From assembly GCA_963383645.1 (NCBI GenBank), contig OY726573.1, positions 14,590,989 through 14,654,988 of the forward strand: a stretch of DNA of 64,000 nt, given 5' to 3'. This DNA comes from Muscardinus avellanarius. Taxonomy: Eukaryota > Chordata > Mammalia > Rodentia > Gliridae. Under the pieces are notes generated by a model. That model saw only the letters and a program-made list of their open reading frames with translations. It ran no database searches and had not been told where the DNA came from. Both the position numbers and the translations under genes were made by a program. This document shows positions 31,867-43,129 of this stretch, piece by piece (the stretch's first letter is position 1; the number at the start of each line of letters is the position of its first letter).

Positions 31867-32113
31867 ACAGTAGGGAGTGGTGGCACACACTGTCATCCCA
31901 GTATTTGGGAGGCTGAGACAGGAGGATCACAGGCTCGAGGACAGCCTCAGCAAATAGTGAGACTCTCATCAAACTAGCAAGACCCTGTTTCAAAATAAAA
32001 ATAAAATAGGCCGGGCGTGGTGGCGCACTCTTGTAATCCCCGCACTTGGGAGGCGGAGATAGGAGGATCGCGCTGGTTCGGAGCCAGCCTCGCTGGCTTA
32101 AGAGACCCTGTTT

Positions 32114-32197
<84 letters not shown>

Positions 32198-32341
32198 GTC
32201 TGGGAGTGTACCTCGGAGGTAGAAGGGCTTCCAGGAACCCCAGTACCACCAAAAAAATAAAAAATAAAAATAAAATAAAATAGGGCTGAGAGTATAGCTC
32301 AGAGGTAGAATGTCCCTGGGTTCCATCCCGAGTGTGCAAAA

Positions 32342-32384
<43 letters not shown>

Positions 32385-32386
32385 AA
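31867..32386 (+). mobile_element. nested SINEs with poly(A)-(AT)n in the inner linker
   Basis: Outer B1 half 31867-32005, outer ID half 32281-32337 with an (AAAT)n tail to 32386. The inner copy (32006-32258) is the TTCCAGGAA subfamily (palindrome 32229-32237). Its linker has grown to about 33 A plus about 23 AT units (32115-32194). Confidence 0.88.
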
Positions 32387-32429
32387 CAACCAAACTACAC
32401 AATTCTTACAGATAGAAAAATAATATCTG

Positions 32430-32902
32430 ACCCAGCACCGTGGTACATGCATGTAATTCAGCTTCTTGGGAAACTGAGGCAGGAGGATCACAAGACTGAG
32501 GGCCGCCTTGGCAACTTGGTGAGACCCTCTCTCAAAATAAAAAAAATAAACAAAATAAAGGCTGGGGCCGGGTGTGGTGACGCACGCTTGTAATCCCCAT
32601 ACTCGGGAGGCTCAGACAGGAAGATGTGGGTTCACGGCCAGCCTCAGACACTTAGTGAAGCCCTCCGCAACTTAGTGAGACCCTGTTTCCAAATAAAGAA
32701 TAAAAACTGGGCGTGGTGGCGCCCGCTTGTAATCCCAGCAATTGGGAGGCGGAGACAGGAGGATTACAGTTCGAGGCCAGCCTCAACTACTTAGAGATGT
32801 CCTTTGCAACTCAATGAGACCCTGTTTCAAAATAAAGAATAAAAAATAGGGCTGGGAGTGTAGCTTGGAGGTAGAATGCCCCTCGGTTCCATCCCCAGTA
32901 CT

Positions 32903-32948
<46 letters not shown>
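32430..32948 (+). mobile_element. three plus-strand SINEs and (ATC)n
   Basis: B1-type copy 32430-32562, B1 half 32568-32705, dimer 32706-32905, then a 40-bp ATC array to 32948. Confidence 0.83.
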
Positions 32949-32949
<1 letters not shown>

Positions 32950-33480
32950 GGCTGGGGTATAGCTAAATAAATAAATAAATATTAAAAATAAAGTCTGGGG
33001 ATAAAGGTCAATGGCAGAGCGCCCCTACGTTCAACCCTCCATACCAGAAGGAAGGGCGAGATGTCCGACTGAACCCTGGGTTAGGACTCAGCTATTTTTC
33101 ACCTAGTGGTGAAACTTCAGGCCTCCGTCGGCCAGGAGAACGGATGTGAAGGGTCATCGGCTCCTTCCTGAGTTTGTAACATGGCACCCGCACTTCTGTG
33201 GCCTTTGAGGTCAATTGGCTTTGGGGACAGGAAGCAGGGAGACTCCCTAGAGGAAGCTGTGTCAGAGCTTCTTCCATCCTCAAGGATAAAGTTCACACAG
33301 AGGAGCCACAGAAACAGAAGAGGAGCAGGTGCCTACGCCCCGGGGAGCTCAGGGTGCTGAGCACTGCCTTCATCTCCTCCTTTGAAGGACAGCAAGCTAG
33401 GAAGGTCTAGGAGATTTTTTTTTAAATTTATTCACTCACACTCTCACTCAGTAAACATCCCTGTCTCCTAGCGAAGACAT
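32949..33480. other. mostly unique intergenic sequence
   Basis: An ID fragment lies near 32990-33040. The rest (33050-33470) is unique, with no coding signal. Confidence 0.5.
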
Positions 33481-33481
33481 A

Positions 33482-33706
33482 CCCACGCGCGCCTGAAATC
33501 CCAGTTCTTGGGAGGCTGAGATGGAAGGGTCCCAGGTTTGAGGCCAGCAAAGTGGTGCACACGCCTGTAATCCCAGGACTTGGGAGGCTGAGGCAGGAGG
33601 ATCGCAGGTTCGCCAGCCTCCTAAGAAGACCCTGTTTCAAAATAAAAATAAAATAGGGCTGAGGGTATAGCTGGGAGATAGAATGCCCCAGAGCTCAATC
33701 CCCAGT

Positions 33707-33746
<40 letters not shown>

Positions 33747-34232
33747 GTATGCTTATGATCCCAGTATTTGGTAGGCTGAGACAGGAGAATCATGGTTGGT
33801 AGACAGTCTCAGCTACTTAAGTCCTTCGCAACTTAGTGAGATCCTGTTTCAAAATAAAGAATAAAAAATAGGGCAGGGGTGTAGCTCAGAGGTCGAATGC
33901 CCCTGAGTTCCATCCCAAGATCAGCAAAAAAAAAAAAAATTGAAAATAGGGCTGGGGGTGTAGCTCAGAGGTAAAATGCCCCTGGGTTCCATCCCCAGTA
34001 CTGCAAAATAATAATAATAACAGCAACAAAGCCAGGTGTAGTGGCACACACTTGTAATCCCTGTGCTTGGGAGGCGGAGACAGGAGGATCACGCAGGTTT
34101 GAAGCCAGCCGTGCTGGCTTAAGAGACCCTGTTTCCAAATAAAATATAAAATATAAATATAAATATAAAATATAAAATAGGTCTGGGAGTATAGCCCGGA
34201 GGTAGAAGGGTTTCCAGTAATCCCAGTACCAC
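33482..34232 (+). mobile_element. plus-strand SINE cluster with a duplicated ID half
   Basis: 5'-truncated B1 piece 33482-33550; dimer 33551-33707 with (AAT)n to 33746; dimer 33747-33930 followed by a second complete ID half (33948-34008); then a variant-subfamily dimer 34030-34232 with a decayed palindrome (TTTCCAGTAA). Confidence 0.82.
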
Positions 34233-34965
34233 CAAGAAGAAGAAGAAGAAGAAGAAGAAGAAGAAGAAGAAGAAGAAGAAGAAGAAGAAGAAGAAGAAGA
34301 AGAAGAAGAAGAAGGAGGAGGAGGAAGAGGAGGAGGAGGAGGAGGAGGAGGAGGGAGGGGAGGGAGAGGAGGAGGAGGAAGAGGAAGAGGAGAGGGGGAG
34401 GGGGAGGGAAGGAGGAGGAGAGGAGGAGGGAGGGGAGGGGGAGGAGAGGAGGAGGGAGGGGAGGGGGAGGAGAGGAGGAGGGAGGGGAGGGCGAGGGGAG
34501 GAGAAGGAGGAGGAAGAGGAGAGGGGGAGGGAAGGAGGAGGAGAGGAGGAGGGAGGGGAGGGGAGGGGGAGGGAAGGAGGAGGGGAGGAAGAGGGGGGAG
34601 GGGAAGGAGGAGGAGGGGGGAGGGGAAGGAGGAGGAGGAGGGGGAGGGGAAGGAGGAGGAGGAGGGGGAGGGGAAGGAGGAGGGGGGAGAGGAAGGAGGA
34701 GGAGAGGAGGAGGGAGGGGAGGGAGAGGAGGAGGAGGAAGAGGAAGAGGAGAGGGGGAGAGGAGGGGAGGAAGAAGAGGAGGGGAGGAAGAAGGGGAGGG
34801 GAGGGGGAGGGAAGGAGGAGGGGAGGAGGAGGGGGAGGGGAAGGAGGAGGGGGGAGGGGAAGGAGGGGGAGGAGGGGGAGGGGAAGGAGGAGGAGGAAGG
34901 GAGGGGGAGGGGAGGAGGAGGAAGAAGGGGGAGTAGAGGAAGAAGGGGAGGGGGAGGAGGAGGCC
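34233..34965 (+). repeat. 733-bp pure purine tract (GAA)n then degenerate GGA/GGGA
   Basis: About 80 bp of GAA, then about 650 bp of A/G-only sequence made of GGA, GGGA and GAGG units. It includes tandem higher-order repeats such as 'aggaggagggaggggagg' around 34420-34500. It is the tail of the preceding SINE, grossly expanded. The long Pro/Ser/Leu frames on the other strand are its translation and not a gene. Confidence 0.97.
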
Positions 34966-35691
34966 ATGAGGTATGTGGCTTGGAGGTAAAATGCCCCCCC
35001 TCAGTTTAATTCCCACTGTCAAAAGTATGCACATGAGTGAAACCCAGGATTGTAATTATTCAGTTTGCCTGGAACAGTAGGTGGACAAGAATAAGGCAAA
35101 ACAGACGGGCCGTGGCCAGAGATGGTGGAGGACCCTGAGCAACAGTTGAGACGATCTGAACTTGATTCCAATGGGCAGCCGGGAGCTGAGGAAAGGTTTT
35201 GAGCAGAGTGACCCAAAGACGATGATGCTTTTTTATTTGTGGTACTAGGGATGGAACCCAGGAGCATTCTACCTCTGAACTACATCCCAGCCCTTTCTCT
35301 ATTTTTTTCTTTTTTGTTTTGAAACAGGATCTCACTAGGTTGCGGACAGTCTTGCTCCTTGTTGAAGCTGTCCTGGGACCTGCCAGCCTCCCGTCTCAGC
35401 CTCTCAGATACTGGGGTTATAGGTGTGCACCGCCATACCCAGCTAGCACGACACTTTACAAAGACCAGTGCGTCCCTGTGTGTTCTGGACAGCAGCCCAA
35501 TAAATGGAGAGAGCCCTGCAGGAGTCAAAAAGACCTGACCTAGATAGCAACGTGGGGACAGGTAGGTGAGTCTGAGTATAAACGCAAGAGAGGAGACACA
35601 CTTAGTATTTTATAGAGGAGGAAATGACCCACCAAGACCTCTTTGCAGATCAAAGGCAAATGGAGAGAGGAACGGTGTCCGAGAGAGGAAA
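34966..35691. other. mostly unique sequence with one SINE
   Basis: A minus-strand dimer occupies 35238-35445. The flanks 34966-35237 and 35446-35691 show no gene or repeat I recognise. Confidence 0.6.
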
Positions 35692-35923
35692 GCTGGGCGT
35701 GGTGGCGCACGCTTGTAATCCCAGCACTTGGGAGGCTGAAACAGGAGGATCGCGCAGGTTCAAAGCCAGCCTCAGCTACTTAGGCTCTCAGCAGCTTAGT
35801 GAGACCCTGTTTCCAAATAAAATATAAAATAGGTCTGGGAGTATAGCCCAGAGGTAGAAAGCCTCTGGGTTCCATCCCCAGTATCACAAAAATAAATAAA
35901 TAAATAAATAAATAAATAAATAG
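35692..35923 (+). mobile_element. dimeric SINE with (AAAT)n tail
   Basis: Type-2 copy (linker 'ccaaataaaatataaaatag') with a 37-bp AAAT tail. Confidence 0.9.
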
Positions 35924-36077
35924 AGGGAGAGGCGCAGAACCCAGGTTGGAATCCAGCTCTATGGGTACCTGGTTCGCTTAAGCACGATGAGGGTGTTTGT
36001 GGTAGAGAAACATAAAACATGGGGTCTGCAGTGACTTATCTCTGGGGAATGTTGGCTTCAGCATGGTGTTGGTATCA

Positions 36078-36084
<7 letters not shown>

Positions 36085-36108
<24 letters not shown>

Positions 36109-36530
36109 GGCGGTACTGGAGATGGAACCCAGGGGTATGCTACCTCCAAGCTACACCTCCAGCCCTATTTTTTTTTTTTTTTTTTTTGGTGGTACTGGGG
36201 TTCCCGGAAGCCCTTCTACCTCCGGGCTACACTCCCAGACCTACTTTTACATTTTTTTATTTGGAAACAGGGTCTCCTAAGCCAGCGCGCGCGGCTGGCT
36301 TCGAACCTGCGCGATCCTCCTGTCTCTGCCTCCCAAGCGCGGGGATTACAAGCGTGCGCCACCACGCCCGGCTCCAGCCCTATTTTTTATTCTTTTTTTT
36401 GAAACAAGGTCTCACTGAGTTGCAGAGGGCCTCACTACTCACTAAGTAGCTGAGGCTGGCCATGAACTGTGATCTTCCTGTCTCAGCCTCCCAAATGCTG
36501 GGATTACAAGCGTGCGCCACCAAGCCCGGG
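36085..36530 (-). mobile_element. nested SINEs with 16-bp target-site duplication
   Basis: Outer ID half 36085-36175 and outer B1 half 36390-36530. The inner TTCCCGGAA-variant dimer is at 36186-36373 (palindrome 36201-36209). CTCCAGCCCTATTTTTT flanks the inner copy on both sides. Confidence 0.92.
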
Positions 36531-36540
36531 TTTCTTTTTT

Positions 36541-36957
36541 TGGAACTGGGGACTAAACCCATGGGCATTCTATCTCCGATCCACACCTCTATCTCCCTCC
36601 CCTTTTACAAAACTGGATCTCACTAAGTTGCTGGGGCTGTCCTCTATGATCCTGCTGTCTCAGCCTCCCAAATCCTGGCATTACAGGTCTGAACCACCAC
36701 ACCCTGTTTGAGAGTATCTCTGAATAAGACTATTTATTTATTTATTTATTTATTGCGGGTCTTGGGATGAAACCCAGGGGCATTTGACCTCCAAGCTACA
36801 CCCCCTGTCCTATTTTTTATTCTTTATTTTGAAACAGGGTCTCACTAATTGGCAGACGGCCTCACTAAGTAGCTGAGGCTGGCCGTGAACTGCTCTGGTC
36901 TCAGCCTCCCAAACGCTGGGATTACAAGCGTCTGCCACCACGCTTGACTGAATAAGA

Positions 36958-37011
<54 letters not shown>

Positions 37012-37202
37012 TACTGGGGTTTCTGGAAGCCCTTCTATCTCTGGGCTATACTCCCAGACCTATTTCATATTTTTCTATTTGGAAACAGGGTCTCTTAAGC
37101 CAGCGAGGCTGGCTCTGGACCAGCGCGATCCTCCTGTCTCCGCCCCCCAAGCGTGGGGATTACAAGCGTGCGCCACCACGCCCGGCTGAATAAGACAATT
37201 TT
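36541..37202 (-). mobile_element. three minus-strand SINEs
   Basis: 36541-36710 (diverged), 36757-36948, and a variant-subfamily dimer 37012-37188 with (GT)n 36961-37011. The last two abut the repeated target TGAATAAGACA(A)TTTT. Confidence 0.87.
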
Positions 37203-37219
37203 TAAAAGGTAACAGAGAG

Positions 37220-37640
37220 CCGGGCGCGGTGAGCGCGTGCTTGTAATCCCAGTACTTGGGAGGCTGAGACTAGAGGGTCACAGGTTCACAGCCAGCCTCA
37301 GCTACTTAGTGAGGCCCTCTGTAACTTAGTGAGACCCTGTTTCAAAATAAAGAATAAAGTCGGGCGAGGTGTCGCACGCCCGTAATCCCCACACTTGGGA
37401 GACAGAGACAGGAGGATTGCGCAGGTTTGAAGCCAGCCTTGCTGGCTTAAGAGACCCTGTTTCCAAATAAAAAATATAAAATAGGTCCAGAGGTAGAAGG
37501 GTTCCATCCCCAGTACCACCAAAAAAGTTTAAAAAATAATAAATAAAAATAAAAATAAAAACATAGGGCTGAGGGGGTAGCTCAGAGGTAAAATGCCCCT
37601 GGGTTCCACCCCCAGCACTACAAAATAAATACATAAAGAA
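37220..37640 (+). mobile_element. nested SINEs
   Basis: Outer B1 half 37220-37360 and ID half 37565-37620 around an inner dimer (37361-37530) with a shortened right half. Confidence 0.83.
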
Positions 37641-37732
37641 ATAAATAATAAATGCCATCAGAAAAAGAAAAGCAGGGTGTGGCATTCCATTTTTTTCAGA
37701 GCTCTTAGTTGGAAAAGGCACTAAGTTGAAAG

Positions 37733-37930
37733 GTAAGAAAGAAAGAAGGAAAGAAGGAAAGAAAGAAAGAGAAAGAAAGAGAGAAAGAGAGAGGGAAAGA
37801 AAGAAAGAGAAGGGAAGGAAGGAAGGAAGGAAGGAAGGAAAGAAAGAAAGGAAGAAAGAGAGAAAGAGGGAAAGAAAGAAAGAGAAGGGAAGGAAGGAAA
37901 GAAGGAAGGAAGGAAGGAAGGAAAAGAAAG
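37733..37930 (+). repeat. purine tract (GAAA/GGAA/GA)n
   Basis: 198 bp of A/G-only sequence containing an internal duplication: 'agagaagggaaggaagg' occurs near 37807 and 37882. Confidence 0.95.
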
Positions 37931-38756
37931 CCAGCGAGCCTGGCTGATGTCAGTTTTAGCTCCTCCGCCTGCGAGGGGCTCCCCACCCCCTCTCTAGCAG
38001 TCGCTCTCTGGGTTTGTATCTTCTTCATGCTAGGAGAGCTCGTTTTGGCTTCCTCCAGAATTGGACTCTAAATTTAGAATTGGCCTCAAAACTCCTGATC
38101 TTTGAGCTCAACTCGTCTGGGTTGGCCCCGGCTGCAACAGCCCCCTCTTATCACCACGAATGTTGTTGTCCCTGTTTGGTTTCCCGGTTGTCTTAGAAAC
38201 AAGCATCGGTATGGTCCGTCACAGCCAAGAAATGTTGAGCCGGAGCCCACCCATCCCCGGTAGGATCTCTGGCCCTGTTCTTTTTCTGAGAAATAACATT
38301 CTCCCCGAGCAGAAAACATTTCCCCTTCATTTTCTAAGAGCCGGGCCCCTTGTTGCCATTCCAAATTCCTTCTGGTCTTCCTCCCATCTGTCGCAAGATC
38401 CTTTCCCACCTTCTTATCCTCGCAGGCACCAGGGAGAGGAGGCAGCAGTCCTTGGTTTGTGCCTGAGTCCAGCTGCTGGCCATCTGGACTCAGGCCTATT
38501 AACCTCTGACCTTCGCCATCATCCCGCACCACCCCCTGCTCCACACGGCCAGGGGACGAGAGGAGCCAAGAGCCAGGGACCGCCTGCGCCCATGGGTGGT
38601 GCCTCCCAGGCTCAGAGCTAACCGAGGAGCGTCCGTGCAAAGCACGGCAGCTGGCTGTGGGTTCAGGACTCTGCCCCTTACGTCCACATGTCCTCGGTCA
38701 AGACACCTGGCTCTGTAGCTGGACCTGTTTCCTTTCTATGAAACAAGGGGGTGAGG
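37931..38756. other. unique intergenic block
   Basis: Repeat-free. Opposed open frames (minus 38086-38640 and plus 38160-38621) overlap almost completely and have no recognisable domain. Without splice or start evidence I do not call a gene. Confidence 0.5.
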
Positions 38757-39235
38757 GAGGCCGGTTGGCGCATGCCTGTCATCCCAGGACTTGGGAGGCT
38801 CAGACAGAAAGATCACAGGTTAGAGACCAGGCGCTGCAACTTAAGACTCTGCCATTTAGCGAGACCCTGTTTCAAGCTAAAAACTAAAATAGGGGGTGTA
38901 GATCAGAGGTAGAATACTCCTGAGTTCAACCCCCAGTGAAGAAGAAGGAGAAGGAGAAGAAGGAGGAGAAGGAGGAGGAGGAGAAGGAGAAGAAGAAGGA
39001 GGAGGAGGAGGAGGAGGAGGAGGAGGAGGAGGAGGAGGAGGAGGCTAGGCATGGTGGCACATGCTTGTATTCTCAATGCTTGGAGGCTGAAACAGAAGGC
39101 TCACAGGTTCAAGGCCATCCTTATCAACTTAGTGAGAGCCACAGCAACTTAGGGAGACCCATTTCAAAATAAAAAATAAACTAGGACTGGAGGTGTAGCT
39201 TGGGGGTAGAAAGACTCTGGGTTCAGCCTCTAGTA
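38757..39235 (+). mobile_element. two SINEs separated by a (GGA)n array
   Basis: SINE 38757-38935 with a GAA/GGA tail (38936-39044), then SINE 39044-39235 with an AAAT tail. Confidence 0.87.
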
Positions 39236-39279
39236 CCAAAATAAATAAATAAATAAATAAATCATTTTAAATAAAGAAG

Positions 39280-39485
39280 TAGAGCCGGGTGTGGTGGCAC
39301 ACGCTTGTAATCCCAGCGCTTGGGAGGCTGAGACAGGAGGATCGCACAGGTTCAAAGCCAGCCTCAGCTATTTAGTGAGGCTCTCAGCAACTTAGTGAGA
39401 CCCTGTTTCCAAATAAAGTATAAAATAGGTCTGAGAGTATAGCCCGGAGGTAGAAAAGCCCCTGGGTTCCACCCCCAGTACTACA

Positions 39486-39533
<48 letters not shown>
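39280..39533 (+). mobile_element. dimeric SINE with (AAT)n tail
   Basis: Type-2 copy with a 50-bp AAT tail. Confidence 0.9.
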
Positions 39534-39536
<3 letters not shown>

Positions 39537-40359
39537 TAGGTGGAATGAGCTGGTATCTACTACTAGACACATCAGGCACACTTAGGTGTACTTACACACT
39601 CCATGCCTCCCGGATCATAATCTCACTTTATTGGAGAAAAGATCTTCTGCACTGAAGACCTCAGAGACAGCTCAAGTTGTCCACACATCCCTGCACGAAC
39701 ACATTAGAGAGCTTAACATCCCTCCATGAAATCTGGAGCCCTAACCCCCAAGACTCAACTCAGGATGATGCTGCGTAGGCCGACTCCGGCTGGGTCTCAT
39801 CTGCGGTAGTTTTGAAGGTACCCAGCGCTCTACAGATAAAAGCAAAACCCTTAGAGCAGTACTTCCCAAATCGCTCTTCCCAGAACACCAGGATGCCATG
39901 TGGGGCTACGCTTTGCGAAGCTGCTTGCCAAGTAAGTCTGGTGAGAGCTGGGTCTCTCTGCTGCAGGACTTCTCAGAGCCTCTAGCAGGCAGGCTAAGGT
40001 ACCTTGAACTTAGAGACACCACTTGGGACATCCTGCTTACCTTCACGTCACATCCTGTTTGCTTTTGCTAATGCGCTATTTCCATCTTATAGATTAAAGA
40101 AATGGGGCTCCCAGAGGTTGAGGGACTTGCCCAGAGTCCTGAGGTCTAATCTGAATCTAGAACCTTGATCCTAACTCGTATTCTCAGTTTCCAGCCCATG
40201 TCAGTAAGGCGGATTGCCATTTGGGGACATGGACGGCCTCAGGTATAAGGACCTGTAGCTGCTTCCTGGGATGCCTTAGTCATGAGGGAGAGTCATCAGG
40301 ATCTGTACCGTACCTTACAATTCTCAGCAGTCTCTGGGGAAGGAGTACCAGATCCACCG
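39534..40359. other. unique intergenic block with MIR
   Basis: A MIR fragment (about 40075-40200, plus) is recognisable by 'ttatagattaaagaaatggg' and 'gagggacttgcccagagtcc'. No coding signal elsewhere. Confidence 0.55.
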
Positions 40360-40708
40360 GGCATGGGGGCACACAGGAGAATCGCAGATTCAAGACCAGC
40401 CTCAGCAATTTAGTGAGACCCTCAGGAACTTAATGAGACTCTGTTTCAAAATAATAATAAAATGCCGGATATGGTGGCGCACGCTTGTAATCCCAGCATT
40501 TGGGAGGCTGAGACAGGAGGACAGCGGTTTCCGGACGGCCTCAGCTGCTTAGTGAGGCCCTTTGCAACTCAGTGAGACCCTGTAAAATGGGTAGAATGCC
40601 CCTGGGTTCCATCCCTAGTACCATAATAAAATAAAATAAAAATAAATAAATAGGACTGGAGGTGTAGGTCAGAGGTAGAATGCCACCCGTGGATTCAATC
40701 CCCAGTAC
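40360..40708 (+). mobile_element. nested SINEs
   Basis: Outer B1 part 40360-40462 and ID half 40650-40708. An inner dimer (40463-40625) has a deletion in its linker. Confidence 0.8.
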
Positions 40709-40789
40709 AAGAAAAAAAAAGGAAAAGAAAGAAACCACGAAGGCTTTGTGGAAGTTCATAGATACTAATTCTAGAAAAATCCACTGTGA

Positions 40790-41265
40790 GCCAGGTGTGG
40801 TGGCGCACACTTGTAATTCCAGTACTTGGGAAACTGAGACAGGAGGATCTCAGGTTCGCGGCCAGCCTTGGCAACAGGGCTGGGTTGTAGCTCTGAGGTA
40901 GAATGCCTCTGGATTCCATCCCTAGCACAAGAAAGAAGGAAAGAAAGAAAGAAAGAGGAGGGAGAGAAAGAGAGGGAGGGAAAGAGAAAGAGGGAGGGAG
41001 GGAGGGAGGGAGGAAGGAAGGAAGGAAGGAAGGAAGGAAGGAAGGAAGGAAGGAAGGTCCATTGTGGCCAGGCGTGGTGGCATAAACTTGTAATCCCAAT
41101 ACTTGGGAGGCTGAAACAGGAGGATCACGGTTTGCAGACAGCCTCAGCTACTTACTGAGGCCCTCTGCAACTTAGACAAACCCTGTTTCAAAATGAAAGA
41201 ATAAAAAATAGGGCTAAGGATGTAGGTCGGAGGTAGAATGCCCCCGAGTTCCATCCCCAGTACCC
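40790..41265 (+). mobile_element. two SINEs with a (GGAA)n tail between
   Basis: 40790-40927 (internally deleted), purine tail 40928-41057, dimer 41067-41265. 'tccactgtg' / 'tccattgtggcc' / 'tccactgtg' lies at the three borders, marking the repeated target site. Confidence 0.87.
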
Positions 41266-41319
41266 CCCCCACACACACACATCCACTGTGTCTATTATAG
41301 TGACAGGAAGCAGACGAAG

Positions 41320-41550
41320 GGGGTGTTAGGGTTTGGATGGACTCTGCCCCATAAAAGCTCACGTGTTGGCTTCCGGCCAGCTGTTCCTGAGCAGCTTTTG
41401 CTCAGCCAAGCGGAGAAGCCAGGATGTTTCTGACATGGAGTCGGCCAACCATGAACTGAACCTTTGAAACCCAGAGCCCAAACGAACATTTCCTCCTCTT
41501 AAGTCCTGCTTGTCAGTTATTTTGGTCACAGCAATGAAAAAGCTAATGAA
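41320..41550 (+). mobile_element. MaLR-type LTR fragment
   Basis: 'gggtgttagggtttggatgg', 'ataaaagctcacgtgttgg', 'ccatgaactgaacctttgaa' and 'cagttattttggtcacagca' follow the order of mammalian MaLR (MLT/MST-type) LTRs. Broken and short. Confidence 0.65.
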
Positions 41551-41596
41551 TGAGGAGGAGGGGCATAAATGTTCTTCTATGCTTTGGTTTGAAATG

Positions 41597-42040
41597 CATT
41601 TTTTTTTTTTTTTTTTTTTGGCGGTACTGGGGATGGAACCCAGGGGCATTCTACCTCCAAGCGACACCCTCAACCCTATATTTTTAGTCTTATTTATTTA
41701 TTTATTTATTTATTTTGGTGGTACTGGGGTTCCTGGAAACCCTTCTACCTCAGGGCTACACTCCCAGACCTAATTTTTTATATTTTTATTTGGAAACAGG
41801 GTCTCTTAAACCAGCGCGGTTGGCCTTGAACCTGCGCGATCCTCCTGTCTCTGCCTCCCAAGCGCAGGGATTACAAGCATGGACCACCAAGTAGGGCTAG
41901 TCTTTTTATTTTTGAAACAGTGTCTCGCTGAGTTGCAAAGAGCCTCACTAAATAGCTGAGGCTATCTGTGAACCACAATCCTCAGGTCTCCGCCTCCCCA
42001 ATGCTGGGATTACAAGCATGTGCCACCATGCCCAGCTTTG
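41597..42040 (-). mobile_element. nested SINEs
   Basis: Outer ID half 41600-41683 and outer B1 half 41900-42040. Inner TTCCTGGAA-subfamily dimer 41715-41885 (palindrome 41730-41738). 'tttttagtctt / ctagtctttttatttt' marks the insertion site. Confidence 0.87.
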
Positions 42041-42103
42041 AAATGAAATTTTTAAAAACCTTATTGTAATGGAAAGAATCCTGTGTAATCTAAAGACCCA
42101 GAG

Positions 42104-42306
42104 TTAGCTGGGCCTGGTGGCACACGCTTGTAATCCCAGTTCTTGGGAGGCTGAGACAGGAGGATCGCAGGTTTGCAGCCAGCCTCAGCTACTTGGTAAG
42201 GCCCTCTGCAACTTAGTAAGACTCTGCTTGGAAATAATAAGTAAAAATAGGGCTGGGGATATGGCTCAGAGGTAAAATGCCCCTAAGGTTCAACCCCCAG
42301 TACCAA

Positions 42307-42348
<42 letters not shown>

Positions 42349-42350
42349 CC
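42104..42350 (+). mobile_element. dimeric SINE with (AAT)n tail
   Basis: Complete copy, flanked by 'cccagagttaa / cccagagttag'. Confidence 0.9.
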
Positions 42351-42966
42351 CAGAGTTAAGTCATATCTGCTGTCCTAGGCCCTAAAATCCCTTCAAGGGC
42401 ATCCTCCCCTGTACGAGTTACCTATGGCTTTGCGACAAATTACTCCAGAATGTATCGACTATGGTGATCAGGTTCCAAAATGGCCCTTAAACATCCTCAC
42501 CTCCCGGTACTCCCGCCCTTACTGTCTCCTCCCGGATGAACCAGCATTGCTCAGAATGAGATCCAGCTACGTGACCTGGAGGACATGCGGACCGCTGCCC
42601 CGGGGCACATCTGCTGCCCTGTGTGATGATCCCCGAAAGAGCACGAAGCAGGTTCCTGGCCCAACTCCGGGGAGCCCTGAGGGGTTTCCGCGGGAAAGCA
42701 ACAACGCAACTGAGGCCTAAAATTGTGTCCTCGCCTCTGATTCCTGAAGCCATGATGGACGGATGACACCCAGACCTTCAGAACTGTCTCTGGAGCCCTC
42801 CAAGGGGCCGCTGGGCACATCTGGTGAGTGTGCGCACATCTGGCCCATTGCACCCCTGGACCATGCCGGAGCACGCTCTCAGGGGACCTCCTGCAGCCAG
42901 AGCCCCAACCTCTGTGGTCAGTTGCTGGGAGCTGAGCTAAAGGAGAAGCCGAAGTTCCACCTGCCA
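42351..42966. other. unique intergenic sequence with a 98-codon open frame
   Basis: The plus frame 42424-42720 starts in 'ggctttgcgacaaattactc', which resembles old transposon text rather than a gene start. Overlapping minus frames exist. No domain is recognised. Confidence 0.4.

Positions 42967-43020
<54 letters not shown>
42967..43020. repeat. (GT)n microsatellite
   Basis: About 27 uninterrupted GT units inside otherwise unique sequence, not attached to a SINE. Confidence 0.97.
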
Positions 43021-43129
43021 GACACCCTGCAAGCCCAGAGGCACACCTCCTGAGCTGGGCTGGCTAAAGAGCCTCTGCTGGGCTTCCCTGGGGGGAAAAG
43101 GTGCTTAATCTGTCTATACCAGTCTGCAC

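Noticed and set aside
33886..35034. 382- and 282-codon minus-strand frames rich in Pro, Ser and Leu
   Set aside because: They are translations of the polypurine tract at 34233-34965 and the attached SINE. No domain, no gene.
38086..38640. 184-codon minus and 153-codon plus frames overlapping each other
   Set aside because: Mutually overlapping frames in GC-moderate DNA, no domain and no splice or promoter evidence. Protein search of both against mammals would be decisive.
42424..42720. 98-codon plus-strand frame
   Set aside because: The start region looks transposon-derived, and there is no family resemblance or supporting gene structure.
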